Source: Sulfurimonas sp. (GTDB taxonomy: Bacteria > Campylobacterota > Campylobacteria > Campylobacterales > Sulfurimonadaceae). From it: 36,274 nucleotides of DNA. The translations under genes and the position numbers were made by a program. Positions 15,775 through 24,793 of the stretch are shown here, in pieces; the stretch's first letter is position 1, and every line of letters starts with the position of its first letter. Where the stretch lies: positions 1 through 36,274 of the forward strand of contig JALUXP010000112.1 in assembly GCA_027013295.1 (NCBI GenBank). The letters are read 5' to 3'. The notes under the pieces were generated by a model. The model saw only the letters and a program-made list of their open reading frames with translations. It was not told the origin of the DNA and did no database searches.

Positions 15775-16809
15775 ATGCAAGAAAAACAAATAGATATACA
15801 ACGATATGAAGATGATGAGATAGATTTAAAAGAATTGGCGAAAACTCTTTGGACAAATAGGATGAAGATAATTGTTATTACCTCCGTGATTACTGCGTTG
15901 GCAGTTGTTTACGCATTAACAGTTCCAAAAGTTTATGAAGCTAAAGCAATAGTTAAGATTGGTGAGTATAAGCTTAATAATATTGTTATTGTGCATAATA
16001 ATAATAATGGTGACAATGGTAGTAGTGTTCGCAATAATGGTAATGGTAATAAGAAAGTAGCAATAGCTAATGCTTCTGAACTTACAAAAGAATTAGAAGT
16101 TCTCTATATTGAAGTATTGAAAAATAAAAAAGATAGACCAGCTGTGATTGAAAGTATAGCTTTAGTAAAAAAACAAAAAAATCTTTTTGAAATTGTTGCA
16201 AATGGGAACTCAAATAAAACAGCCACTGCAGAGTTAATGAAAGTTGTAGAGTATGTACAAAAAAAACACCAAAAACTTTTAGATGATGTTCGAGAATTAA
16301 GAGAAGCACAGATAAAAGATGTAAAGAGTAGACTTTCGCTTATAGAAGAGAAAACATTACCAGCATTAAAAAGTAGGATCAGTAGATATCAAGATGATGT
16401 GACAATATATGAGCAAAACTTTAAAGATGTTCAAGAAAATCTCAAAAAAATCAAGAAGATAGATCCGACTATGGCAGCCCTACAAATAAATGAGCAAAGT
16501 TATTTAGCAAAGATGCTGATGAAATTAAGAGATTCACTTGAGGGTTATAGAGAGAAAAAAGAAAATATTATATTTATAAAACTGCCAGAACTTCAAAAAA
16601 ATCTAAATATTTTATACTCTTCAATGAAACCATATAACTATAAAAATACTGCAATTATTGGAAATATTATGACCAATGACTATCCCATAAAACCAAAGAA
16701 AAAACTCATCGTAATTGTTGCTTTTATAACCGGTTTTATACTTTCAATATTTTTAGTTTTCTTTTTAGAGTTTTTAAAAGGTTTTAAGAAAGAGGATTTT
16801 GAGGAGTAG
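15775..16809 (+). CDS. Wzz-type chain-length determinant / polysaccharide co-polymerase
   Basis: 344 residues. The layout is that of Wzz proteins: a cytoplasmic N-terminus with DEIDLKELAKTLW, helix one at about 32-52, a long periplasmic part rich in coiled coil (about 165-280), and a proline-rich PIKPKKK just before helix two at about 312-336. Wzz oligomers set the modal length of O-antigen or related polymers. There is no C-terminal tyrosine kinase domain. Residues about 70-92 are an Asn/Gly-rich insert encoded by AAT/GGT-rich repeats (15990-16050). The gene is separated from the main glycan operon by five genes on both strands. Confidence 0.82.
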   Translation: MQEKQIDIQRYEDDEIDLKELAKTLWTNRMKIIVITSVITALAVVYALTVPKVYEAKAIVKIGEYKLNNIVIVHNNNNGDNGSSVRNNGNGNKKVAIANASELTKELEVLYIEVLKNKKDRPAVIESIALVKKQKNLFEIVANGNSNKTATAELMKVVEYVQKKHQKLLDDVRELREAQIKDVKSRLSLIEEKTLPALKSRISRYQDDVTIYEQNFKDVQENLKKIKKIDPTMAALQINEQSYLAKMLMKLRDSLEGYREKKENIIFIKLPELQKNLNILYSSMKPYNYKNTAIIGNIMTNDYPIKPKKKLIVIVAFITGFILSIFLVFFLEFLKGFKKEDFEE

Positions 16810-16826
16810 TATGCTAATGCATACTA
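16807..16826. terminator. Perfect hairpin across both stop codons of a convergent pair
   Basis: TAGTATGC, loop TAAT, GCATACTA: an 8-bp perfect stem. Its left arm begins with the TAG stop of the Wzz-like gene, and the complement of its loop region contains the stop of the minus-strand gene. Only 4 bases separate the two coding regions. No U-run follows on either side, so it may block read-through weakly or protect 3' ends. Confidence 0.4.
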
Positions 16827-17992
16827 TGTCCCACAAATTTAGACATATTGTCTAATATCTCTGCCCCTTTACGAAAACTAAGTCCACACGCTTCATAAGC
16901 GAAAAAGACTCCCGCTTGATATTTATCTCCTTGTGCATCTTGGGGGAACTCTACATACTCTTGATAGATTTTTTTGTAGTTATCATAGACTCCATCTGTT
17001 TGAGTGAGTATATCTCCGTTTTGTGAGATTATCTTCGTGTTAGCACCCTCTCGACCAAAGACAGTTTTTTCTACCTGCTTGATGCCCTTTAGAGGTTCAT
17101 CAGAGCATCTAAGGATATATGGTGAGTCTGGGAACATATCACTGAGTATTTTCAACATCCCTTTGGACTGGAAGAGGAGGGTGTAAGCTGGGTTTAGGAT
17201 GATAGCTTTTTGGTTGTGTATGATAGTTGTAAGTGTAGTAGCGAGTTCACCTTCATCAGTACCTATATCTTCCCAAGGATAGAGTTTGAACCAATATTCA
17301 TATTGGTTGCCTTGTGCATCAAAGATGCCCTCATCTGTAAACTCTACATTGCCTAAGTATTCAAAACTTGTGTTAAATCCTGCATCCGTTGCTATCTGTT
17401 GGAGGAGTTTTGTGGTGACCTCCTCTTCCTCGTTTCCATCAATAGAGGAAAACAGAATTTTCCATCCATCATAATTTTCTTCAAAATTTTCTACATCTCC
17501 AAAAAGGGTGATGAGCCTTTTGAAGTTGTTTTTTATGGCTTCATAAACATCGTTAAACTGTTTTGCCTCATCCATATTGTTTTCTTTGAGAAGTGCCCAT
17601 TGGAGGAGAGCAGTCTCAAAAAGTGAGGTTGGTGTATCTGCATTAAACTCTATAAGTTTGATAGGATCTCCATCTATTCCACCAGCTAGATCAAAGCGAC
17701 CATAAATATGCCAGTGGACATCATTTTCCCAAGACTTTTTTATCATCTCTATGAGGTTAAATGGGATGCCAAGTTCAAAGAAAAGATCATTCTCTATCAC
17801 ATATTCGGCTGCTTGGACATACATATCGTATATCTCGTTTGTTGCAGTGTAGTAGGCTTCAGCTTCCTCTTGTGTGATTTGTACAAGGGCATCATTGACA
17901 TATTTTGACCCATCAGTGTCTGTGTGCCAAGTAAAGCCTATCTCTTCTAAGGTAGAGTCTTTTAGTGGGATAATATTTTGTAATTGAATCAT
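16814..17992 (-). CDS. Glutathionylspermidine synthase-like ATP-grasp protein
   Basis: 392 residues. GRFDLAGGIDGDPIKLIEFN near residue 100 and VFGREGANTKI with FFAYEACGLSFRKGAEILDN at the C-terminus are conserved in the C-terminal synthetase domain of GspS (PF03738). That domain joins a carboxylate to an amine with ATP. E. coli Gsp is a fusion with an N-terminal amidase; here the amidase part is missing, as in the common stand-alone YgiC/YjfC-type proteins. Those often sit beside small secreted or UPF0323-like proteins, as here, and their substrate is not established. The palindromic repeat at 18007-18064 separates it from the lipoprotein gene; AAAGGTAAT is the ribosome-binding site. Confidence 0.75.
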   Translation of the reverse strand: MIQLQNIIPLKDSTLEEIGFTWHTDTDGSKYVNDALVQITQEEAEAYYTATNEIYDMYVQAAEYVIENDLFFELGIPFNLIEMIKKSWENDVHWHIYGRFDLAGGIDGDPIKLIEFNADTPTSLFETALLQWALLKENNMDEAKQFNDVYEAIKNNFKRLITLFGDVENFEENYDGWKILFSSIDGNEEEEVTTKLLQQIATDAGFNTSFEYLGNVEFTDEGIFDAQGNQYEYWFKLYPWEDIGTDEGELATTLTTIIHNQKAIILNPAYTLLFQSKGMLKILSDMFPDSPYILRCSDEPLKGIKQVEKTVFGREGANTKIISQNGDILTQTDGVYDNYKKIYQEYVEFPQDAQGDKYQAGVFFAYEACGLSFRKGAEILDNMSKFVGHSMH

Positions 17993-18006
17993 GTATTACC
18001 TTTGTT

Positions 18007-18064
18007 TGGTGAGGCTAAAGCCACACATCCAAGAGCTTTTAGGATGTGCATCTTTAATTGCACT
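18007..18064. repeat. Palindromic repeat family A, copy 1
   Basis: It starts with GGTGAGGCTAAAGCCACAC, has about ten bases of loop, and returns with GGATGTGCATCTTTAATTGC. The second arm has drifted from the family form. It occupies the gap between the UPF0323 gene and the GspS-like gene, just upstream of the latter's ribosome-binding site, and would form a long imperfect hairpin in the mRNA. Confidence 0.75.
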
Positions 18065-18071
18065 TATCAAT

Positions 18072-18638
18072 TTACCCACCGAAAAATCCACCACGACTTG
18101 AACTTCTTGTAGATTTGCCACCAAAGAAACTTTTTCTGCTAGATGATTTCTTTGCATTTCTACCAGCAGATGAACGGCTATATGCACTTTTATTGACACC
18201 TGATGCTCTATTGGCAAAGTTTTTATTACCCATGAGAGCATTACCTATCATATTTCCGAGTAAACTTCCTGCTGCAACTGCGAGGATAGTTCCACCTAAA
18301 CCCATACCAGCACTGCCTCCACCCTCTTGAGTAGTTTCACTTGTACCATTTTGAACTTTTTGATACTCTTGCTCGGCTAAGGTTTTCATCTCAGTTTCAT
18401 TCATAAATCTTTCAGTGATGTTTCCATTTGCATCTTTTTCACGGATGATAGCACGAGATGGACCATCAGTTGGCATCTCCTCTACTACAGTGTATTTACC
18501 ATTTGCTTGTTTTTCTATCACTAAAAACTTATTTTGAGCCTGTTTTTCTTGTGTTGAACAACCTGCAAGTACACTCATCATAGCTATTCCTGCACTTCCT
18601 AGTGCTACACCTGATGCGATAGATGATATATGTTTCAT
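18072..18638 (-). CDS. UPF0323-family lipoprotein
   Basis: 188 residues. Residues 1-27 form a lipoprotein signal ending in the lipobox SVLAGC, so the mature protein begins at a lipidated Cys. The middle is acidic (VVEEMPTDGPSRAIIREKD), then a Gly-rich hydrophobic stretch GLGGTILAVAAGSLLGNMIG, then a Ser/Arg/Lys/Gly-rich tail ending FFGG. This layout matches the UPF0323 lipoproteins described in Campylobacter and relatives, whose function is unknown. It lies next to the GspS-like ATP-grasp gene, a recurrent pairing suggestive of a shared role. Its ribosome-binding site AAAAGGA is clear. Confidence 0.82.
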   Translation of the reverse strand: MKHISSIASGVALGSAGIAMMSVLAGCSTQEKQAQNKFLVIEKQANGKYTVVEEMPTDGPSRAIIREKDANGNITERFMNETEMKTLAEQEYQKVQNGTSETTQEGGGSAGMGLGGTILAVAAGSLLGNMIGNALMGNKNFANRASGVNKSAYSRSSAGRNAKKSSSRKSFFGGKSTRSSSRGGFFGG

Positions 18639-18659
18639 TTTTTTCCTTTTATTATGTTT

Positions 18660-18720
18660 TAGGTGAGGCTAAAGCCGCACATCCAAAGAGTCTAAGGATG
18701 TGCTGCTTTAGCTGCACCTA
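18660..18720. repeat. Palindromic repeat family A, copy 2
   Basis: The most regular copy. It begins TAGGTGAGGCTAAAGCC and ends GCTTTAGCTGCACCTA, with 24-base arms that match at about 20 positions when folded and a loop of about 12. Read on the minus strand, the first TAG of the element is the stop codon of the membrane-protein gene at 18718. Confidence 0.85.
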
Positions 18721-19164
18721 ATATTTTAGTAATTTGTCTTTTTGTAGTATGATGATCCGTTTTAAGTCATTGTCGTAAAAGTGTATAGTTGTGCGTCCCT
18801 CATAATACACATCACCAGTAAAACTATATTTTGCCTCATTGTAAGTAAGATTTTTTTTCATAAACATCATCTTACCTAAACTTCTTCCAATATCACTAAA
18901 TAGTGGGGCAATAGAGATAAGAGTTAAAACACTTATGAGTAAAATCGTAAGTTTTTTGTTTCCTATAAAAATGACAATAAAACCAAATAAGAAACTAAAT
19001 CCAAAAAAAATAAGAAAATTTTGGTTATCAGCAAAAAGGACATTGTAAAATACCTTTATCTCATAAAAATCAAAGTAATTTATCTTGACACCTAGAAAAA
19101 GAAAATAATCCATGATAAAAGTGATAAACATACCAGTTAAAAGAGCGAGTAATGCTTTATTCAT
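18718..19164 (-). CDS. Small membrane protein of unknown function
   Basis: 148 residues with four hydrophobic segments (about 5-25, 45-65, 50s-68 and 70-90) and a C-terminal polar domain of about 50 residues (NEAKYSFTGDVYYEGRTTIHFYD). I do not recognise the family. Its ATG overlaps the stop of the Sua5-like gene (ATGA), so the two are translationally coupled. Its stop codon TAG is the first triplet of repeat copy 2, which suggests that the repeat inserted at, or slightly shortened, the 3' end. Confidence 0.6.
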   Translation of the reverse strand: MNKALLALLTGMFITFIMDYFLFLGVKINYFDFYEIKVFYNVLFADNQNFLIFFGFSFLFGFIVIFIGNKKLTILLISVLTLISIAPLFSDIGRSLGKMMFMKKNLTYNEAKYSFTGDVYYEGRTTIHFYDNDLKRIIILQKDKLLKY

Positions 19165-19589
19165 CTAAGTTTCCTTTGCTTATGGTTAGTGAGTTTTATG
19201 AGTCTTGATGCACTGAACTCTTGAAGACCATGAACATCTTCTATGATTATATCAGCATTTTGCACACAATACTCTCTATCAAAATTTTTATTTGATGCAT
19301 TCGCTGATGTTGAGTAGTGCCATGGCATATCTCTCATGAGTTGCGAGTTTTGAGTATGTGGTGCTATACGAAAAGCTTGGTTGTTGATGATAAATGTTGT
19401 TTTAGTTGAGCGTCTTAGTTTGGACTTGTATTTTTTTGGAACTCGTAATCCTGTGAAAGAATGGAGTATCTTTATAAAAGGTTTTTGTGATGGACGAGAT
19501 TTTATCTCTGCTAATTTTTGATGATCTTGGGAGATAAAACCAACAGTTGTATCGGTTTGTGTGAGTATAACAGGTGAGGCTAAAGCCAC
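19161..19589 (-). CDS. Short Sua5/YciO/YrdC-like protein
   Basis: About 142 residues if started at the GTG at 19589. The recognisable family part begins VILTQTDTTVGFISQ, then KLAEIKSRPSQKPF (the KxR motif) and HYSTSANASNKNF (the SxN motif). All three belong to the Sua5/YrdC fold, which in full-length members makes threonylcarbamoyl-AMP for tRNA t6A. This short form, known in Campylobacterota, lacks much of the usual 180-200 residues, so that activity is not assured. No normal start precedes VILTQ. Every upstream in-frame codon lies in repeat copy 3 or in the end of carB, and the frame stays open to 19676. The start is therefore uncertain and probably supplied by the repeat. Confidence 0.65.
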   Translation of the reverse strand: MALASPVILTQTDTTVGFISQDHQKLAEIKSRPSQKPFIKILHSFTGLRVPKKYKSKLRRSTKTTFIINNQAFRIAPHTQNSQLMRDMPWHYSTSANASNKNFDREYCVQNADIIIEDVHGLQEFSASRLIKLTNHKQRKLR

Positions 19590-19630
19590 ACATCCGGAGG
19601 GGTTTGGATGTGCTGCTTTAGCTGCAACTA
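19571..19630. repeat. Palindromic repeat family A, copy 3
   Basis: It runs from CAGGTGAGGCTAAAGCCAC to GCTTTAGCTGCAACTA with a G-rich loop. It is inserted between carB and the Sua5-like gene and is read through in the Sua5-like frame, giving the peptide AAKAAHPNPSGCVALASP directly before the conserved VILTQ. Confidence 0.85.
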
Positions 19631-19636
19631 CAGAGT

Positions 19637-22600
19637 TTATGCTAGAAAATCTTGGAGTGCTTTTGCATCGGACCATGAGTCATCTTTCATCTCATCAAGT
19701 GCTAGGATGAGAGCCCTTGTGGCACTGAGTGTTGTGAAGTAAGGGATGCTTCGTTTGAGAACTTCTTGGCGGATAACTGTTGCATCTTTTTTAGAAGTGT
19801 TATTGTCCGAAGTGTTGATAGCCATTGCTATCTCATCATTTTTCATACTATCTTCTATGTTGGGGCGACCCTCTGAGATCTTGAGTACGCGTTCACATGC
19901 TATGCCAGCTTTTTCAAGTACCTCTTGTGTCCCTTTTGTTGCAACAAGTTTAAAGCCATGCTTAACTAAACCTAAACCTATCTCTGGCACATGCTCTTTA
20001 TCTGTATCTACAAAACTGAGAAAACATGTCCCCCCTGTTGGAATTTTATTTCCTGCGGAGAGTTGTGCTTTTGCAAAACTTACACCGAAGTTAGAACTGA
20101 TGCCCATCACCTCTCCAGTTGATTTCATCTCAGGAGAGAGAACTAGGTCTGCACCATAAAGCTTATGGAAAGGAAATACTGCTTCTTTTACAGAAACATG
20201 ACCTTTGAGGTGAGGTTTGAGTACATTGTTGTCTTGATGCACTATGTTGTTGTTGTCATAATATGTTAAAGAACTCACGAGGCTCTCGCCCATCATCACA
20301 CGGGTAGCTACTTTTGCAAGTGGCATACCAGTTGCCTTAGATACAAAAGGGACAGTTCTTGATGCTCTAGGGTTTACCTCTATAAGGTAGATTTCATCTT
20401 GATAAATGGCATATTGAACATTCATAAGTCCAATAACTCCAAGACCAAGAGCTATGGTCTTTGTCTGCGTTTCAACTTTTGCGATCATTGCATCTGTAAG
20501 ATTGACTGGTGGAAGTGAACAAGCACTATCTCCAGAGTGAATCCCAGCTTCTTCAATATGTTGCATAACACTACCAATATAGACATCTTTACCATCAGAG
20601 ATACAATCAACATCAAGTTCTATTGCTTGGTCCAAAAACTTGTCTATAAGAACTGGTGCTTCGTTGGAAACACTGATGGCGAGTTCCATGTACTGTGCTA
20701 GTTCTTCTTGGCTGTAGACTATCTTCATCCCACGACCACCGAGTACAAATGATGGACGAACAAGAACAGGAAAGCCGAGTCTCTCAGCGATTTTTGGTGC
20801 TTCTTCTTTTTTTCGTGCTAGTCCATTTTCAGGCTGTTTTAGTCCATGTTTTATGACAAAATTTGAAAATAGTTCACGGTCTTCTGCTAAGTCAATGACG
20901 GATGAGGGTGTTCCAGAGATTTTAGCTCCCATTTTTGTAAGGCTATCAGCAAGTTTGAGTGGAGTCTGCCCGCCAAAGTGAACGATGACACCATCTGGAT
21001 TTTCATTTTCTATCACTTCGCTAACATGTTCAAAGTCGATAGGTTCAAAGTAAAGTACATCAGATGTATCGTAATCAGTAGAAACCGTCTCAGGATTACA
21101 GTTATACATAATGGTTTCTATGTCCATCTCTTTAAGAGCAAATGCCGCATGGACACAGCAGTAGTCGAACTCTATCCCTTGACCGATACGGTTTGGTCCA
21201 CCACCGATGATGAGGACTTTCTTTTTGTCTGACTTTCTGTTTTCATAAGGGATTTGAGAGATGTTTGTTGTAGAGTAAAGGTAGGGGGTAAGTGCTTCAA
21301 ACTCAGCTGCACAGGTATCTACTTCGTTGTATTCTAGTCTGATATTCATAACTTTTCTTGCTTTGTTCACATCGGCTTCGCTACATTTTGTTTGAGAGTT
21401 TTTCTCTATGAGTTGTGCAATTCTCTTGTCACTAAAACCATCTACTTTGAGCGAACGCATAGTTTGAGCGTCACCAAGAACAGTAGAGGTAATATCTGCT
21501 TCTGAGTGAAGCATCTCCTCCATCTGATATAAGAACCAAGGGTCAATAGCACAAGTGTCAAACATCTCCTCTACACTCATACCACGACGGAAACCTTCAG
21601 CTACATAGAGGATACGCTCAGCATTTGGACGACGAATCTCATGTCTTACAAATTCATCATCAGCATCTATTTCATTGAAACCACAAAGGTCTGTTTCAAG
21701 GGAACAAAGTGCTTTTTGTAGAGACTCCTTAAATGTTCGACCTATCGCCATAACTTCACCAACAGACTTCATAGATGTACTCAGAGTATTGACTGCCTCA
21801 GGGAATTTTTCAAATGTAAAACGGGGAATCTTTGTCACTACATAGTCGATAACGGGTTCAAAAGAAGCTGGTGTCCCCGTAATGTCATTTGTGATCTCAT
21901 CAAGTGTAAAACCAACAGCAAGAAGAGTTGCCACTTTTGCGATGGGATAACCTGTAGCTTTGGATGCAAGTGCAGAGGAACGAGAAACACGAGGGTTCAT
22001 CTCAATAACGATCATGCGACCTGTTTTAGGGCAGATGGAGAACTGAACATTACTTCCACCAGTATCAACACCAATCTCACGAAGGATGTCAAAAGAAGCA
22101 TCACGCATCCGTTGGTACTCTTTATCTGTAAGTGTCAGAGCTGGAGCTACTGTGATACTATCACCAGTGTGGACACCCATAGGGTCAAAGTTTTCTATGG
22201 AACATACGATGATGCAGTTGTCCGCTTTGTCACGGATAACCTCCATCTCATACTCTTTCCAACCAAGCATAGACTCCATAATCTCGATCTCGTTTACAGG
22301 AGATGCACTGAGACCCTCAAGGGCAAGACTTTCAAACTCTTCCATATTGTAAGCGACACCAGAACCACCACCAGCAAGAGTAAATGATGCTCTTGAGATC
22401 ACTGGAAAGCCAATGTTTCTAGCTACTTCCATAGCCTCATCAACACTGTATGCATTGGCACTTTTTGGCAGATCCATACCGATTTTAATCATCGCTTTAT
22501 TGAAAGCTGAACGGTCTTCACCCTTATGAATGGCTTCTGGAGTTGCACCTAAAAATTCTATGCCCTCTAACATCCCCTTTTCATACATACTTGTTGCGAC

Positions 22601-22891
22601 ATTGAGTGCTGTTTGTCCACCCATAGTCGGAAGTACAGCATCTACATTTTCTTTTTTTATGATTTTTGCTATGACATCTTCTTTGATGGGTTCGATGTAA
22701 GTACGGTCTGCAAATTCTGGATCAGTCATAATAGTAGCAGGGTTGGAATTGATAAGGATTACACGATAACCTAACTCTTTGAGTGTTTTAACAGCCTGAG
22801 TTCCAGAGTAGTCAAACTCACAAGCTTGACCAATGATGATAGGACCTGAACCAATAAGTAAAATAGTATGTATGTCGGTGCGTTTTGGCAT
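19637..22891 (-). CDS. carB: Carbamoyl-phosphate synthase large subunit
   Basis: 1084 residues, the full two-fold ATP-grasp enzyme. The N half opens with [20 protein letters not shown] and contains [19 protein letters not shown] and [20 protein letters not shown]. The C half repeats the plan with [37 protein letters not shown] and [20 protein letters not shown], followed by the allosteric MGS-like domain ending in a helix. It makes carbamoyl phosphate from glutamine-derived ammonia, bicarbonate and ATP for arginine and pyrimidine synthesis; carA is not in the window. In Campylobacter carB also lies close to the mre genes. No defects were seen. Confidence 0.98.
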   Translation of the reverse strand: MPKRTDIHTILLIGSGPIIIGQACEFDYSGTQAVKTLKELGYRVILINSNPATIMTDPEFADRTYIEPIKEDVIAKIIKKENVDAVLPTMGGQTALNVATSMYEKGMLEGIEFLGATPEAIHKGEDRSAFNKAMIKIGMDLPKSANAYSVDEAMEVARNIGFPVISRASFTLAGGGSGVAYNMEEFESLALEGLSASPVNEIEIMESMLGWKEYEMEVIRDKADNCIIVCSIENFDPMGVHTGDSITVAPALTLTDKEYQRMRDASFDILREIGVDTGGSNVQFSICPKTGRMIVIEMNPRVSRSSALASKATGYPIAKVATLLAVGFTLDEITNDITGTPASFEPVIDYVVTKIPRFTFEKFPEAVNTLSTSMKSVGEVMAIGRTFKESLQKALCSLETDLCGFNEIDADDEFVRHEIRRPNAERILYVAEGFRRGMSVEEMFDTCAIDPWFLYQMEEMLHSEADITSTVLGDAQTMRSLKVDGFSDKRIAQLIEKNSQTKCSEADVNKARKVMNIRLEYNEVDTCAAEFEALTPYLYSTTNISQIPYENRKSDKKKVLIIGGGPNRIGQGIEFDYCCVHAAFALKEMDIETIMYNCNPETVSTDYDTSDVLYFEPIDFEHVSEVIENENPDGVIVHFGGQTPLKLADSLTKMGAKISGTPSSVIDLAEDRELFSNFVIKHGLKQPENGLARKKEEAPKIAERLGFPVLVRPSFVLGGRGMKIVYSQEELAQYMELAISVSNEAPVLIDKFLDQAIELDVDCISDGKDVYIGSVMQHIEEAGIHSGDSACSLPPVNLTDAMIAKVETQTKTIALGLGVIGLMNVQYAIYQDEIYLIEVNPRASRTVPFVSKATGMPLAKVATRVMMGESLVSSLTYYDNNNIVHQDNNVLKPHLKGHVSVKEAVFPFHKLYGADLVLSPEMKSTGEVMGISSNFGVSFAKAQLSAGNKIPTGGTCFLSFVDTDKEHVPEIGLGLVKHGFKLVATKGTQEVLEKAGIACERVLKISEGRPNIEDSMKNDEIAMAINTSDNNTSKKDATVIRQEVLKRSIPYFTTLSATRALILALDEMKDDSWSDAKALQDFLA

Positions 22892-22949
22892 ATTTTAAAC
22901 CTTGCGTAAAATTGATAATTGTCGGTACATTTTGTACTCTAATCACGCG

Positions 22950-22955
22950 ATTATA
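22950..22955 (-). promoter_or_regulatory. Probable -10 box of carB
   Basis: On the minus strand this reads TATAAT, about 58 bases before the carB ATG, in the only sizeable gap (97 bases) between mreC and carB. The short inverted repeat GTACA-TTT-TGTAC (22925-22937) lies in the predicted leader. No clear -35 box is present. Confidence 0.4.
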
Positions 22956-22988
22956 GCTAAAAAGCACTTAAAATTTGATGAGATTTGC

Positions 22989-23756
22989 CTAATTAACCCT
23001 CTTAATGAGATGAAAATAACTAGGATCATTTGAATCATAATATGGTTTAATGACAGCTATCTGGTAACCTTGGGATTTGGTTATAGATAAAACCTTTCCA
23101 ACTTTAAGCCCCTTATAGAAGATATTGTCAAGTCCAGAGGTAATGACTTCATCACCTACTTTTATCTCGTGCCATGCTGGGATAAAATCTACAATGAGGT
23201 CTTCTACATTGTTACCATGGGCAACTCCAGGTGCTTTGTTCTTACCAATATAAACCGCATAGGAGCATTTCATATCACGATTGAGAAGTGCTAGAGCCTT
23301 TGACTTTTTTGGTATAACTATCCCTGCTACTGTTTCATTATAGATAAGTCCATATATCTTTGTTTTGTTGTAGTCAACGACATCTATCCATAGTCTGTTG
23401 AGATCTCCAAATTTTTCATAGGAGATAACACGAGTAAGTTCAATCTTTGGATTAGATCTCAATGTGGAGTGGTTGAGTGCAAAAAGATCTTCAACCTCAG
23501 ATGCAAGTTGTTGCATAACAAGATGATTGTTCTCATATTTTGCTAGTTTTTCTTTGAGTGATTCTATCTCTTGTGCTTGAAAAAAATGTTTATCAATAGC
23601 ATCACCTGTTATTTTAATGGAGGAATGATAGCTTGTCTTTAGAGCATTAAGAGCATAGATAAAGGGTTCTTGAATGATGTTTGAATAGTAAAATGCACCC
23701 ACAAAGAGTGCAATAAATATGAAAAAAAAGCTAGCTAGCTCTTTATTCATTCTCAA
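22989..23756 (-). CDS. mreC: Rod shape-determining protein MreC
   Basis: 255 residues. One N-terminal membrane helix (about 8-25), a coiled coil (about 40-75, ending near EVEDLFAL), then the periplasmic beta-domain with TRVISYEKFGDLNRLWIDV and VGDEVITSGLDNIFYKGLKVG, the last being a highly conserved MreC segment. It scaffolds the elongasome in the periplasm and binds MreB, MreD and PBP2. It overlaps mreB by 14 bases. No mreD follows; carB is next, as in other Campylobacterota. Confidence 0.93.
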   Translation of the reverse strand: MRMNKELASFFFIFIALFVGAFYYSNIIQEPFIYALNALKTSYHSSIKITGDAIDKHFFQAQEIESLKEKLAKYENNHLVMQQLASEVEDLFALNHSTLRSNPKIELTRVISYEKFGDLNRLWIDVVDYNKTKIYGLIYNETVAGIVIPKKSKALALLNRDMKCSYAVYIGKNKAPGVAHGNNVEDLIVDFIPAWHEIKVGDEVITSGLDNIFYKGLKVGKVLSITKSQGYQIAVIKPYYDSNDPSYFHLIKRVN

Positions 23757-24780
23757 ATAACTCTTGTAGTAAGTCTATCTCTTCAAGTGCACGACCAGTT
23801 CCACGAGCTACAGCGAGAAGAGGCTCATCAGCAACAAAAACAGGGATTCTAACAATGTCTGAAAGGTATTTGTCGAGTTGGCGGATAAGTGCTCCACCAC
23901 CAGTCAAGATAATACCATGATTTACAATATCTCCTGCTAGATCTGGTGGCATTTGTTCTAAAACATCACGAAGAGCTTCACCTATCTCACGAAGAGGATC
24001 ACGCATAGCTTCTCTAGCATCTTCACTTGTTAACTCAACTGAACTTAAAAGTCCTTCAACTTGGTCACGACCATTTACTACCATAAGAAGTTCTTCATCT
24101 AAACTAACAGCAGTTCCAATGTTGATTTTAATCTCTTCAGCAACTCTTTCACCGATCAGAAGATTGTATTTTTTTCTGATGTAATTCACTATTGCTTGGT
24201 CGATCTTGTCCCCAGCTGTACGGATAGACTTTGAAAGAACAAGTCCACCTAAAGAAACAACACCAATCTCAGTAGTACCACCACCGATGTCAACAACTAG
24301 GTTACCCTGTGGATTACGGATCTCTATCCCAGCACCGATAGCAGCAGCCATAGGCTCTTCGATAAGAAATACTTCTCTTGCACCAGCACTTAGTGCTGAT
24401 TCACGAACTGCTTTACGCTCAACCTGTGTCAGACCATAAGGCACACAGATGATGATTCGAGGTGAGATCAGTGAACTTCTTCCATGTGCTTTTTCGATGA
24501 ACTTACGGATCATCTTTTCAGTCATATCAAAGTCAGCAATAACTCCATCACGCATAGGACGGATAGCTTTGATGTTACCTGGAGTTTTTCCAACCATCTC
24601 TTTTGCTTCATGTCCAACAGCAAGAACCCGTTGGTGTCCGTATTTTTCAGTTTTTACTGCAACCACTGATGGCTCATTGATGATGATACCACGCCCTTTT
24701 GCAATTACAATTGTATTTGCTGTTCCTAAGTCTATTGACAAATCGTTTGAGAAAAGTCCTATTAGTTTACTAAAAATCAT
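23743..24780 (-). CDS. mreB: Rod shape-determining actin homologue MreB
   Basis: 345 residues. SIDLGTANTIVIAKGRGI is the phosphate-1 loop, VVDIGGGTTEIGVVSLGG the phosphate-2 loop, and ILTGGGALIRQLDKYL the adenosine loop of the actin fold. It polymerises under the inner membrane and guides lateral wall synthesis. Length and motifs are typical. It starts 13 bases after clpX and overlaps mreC, which points to co-expression. Confidence 0.97.
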   Translation of the reverse strand: MIFSKLIGLFSNDLSIDLGTANTIVIAKGRGIIINEPSVVAVKTEKYGHQRVLAVGHEAKEMVGKTPGNIKAIRPMRDGVIADFDMTEKMIRKFIEKAHGRSSLISPRIIICVPYGLTQVERKAVRESALSAGAREVFLIEEPMAAAIGAGIEIRNPQGNLVVDIGGGTTEIGVVSLGGLVLSKSIRTAGDKIDQAIVNYIRKKYNLLIGERVAEEIKINIGTAVSLDEELLMVVNGRDQVEGLLSSVELTSEDAREAMRDPLREIGEALRDVLEQMPPDLAGDIVNHGIILTGGGALIRQLDKYLSDIVRIPVFVADEPLLAVARGTGRALEEIDLLQELFENE

Positions 24781-24793
24781 TCTATCTTCATCC

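Noticed and set aside
17996-18241. Minus-strand frame overlapping the UPF0323 gene
   Set aside because: It runs through the lipoprotein gene in another frame and through the repeat, and has no ribosome-binding site or family features.
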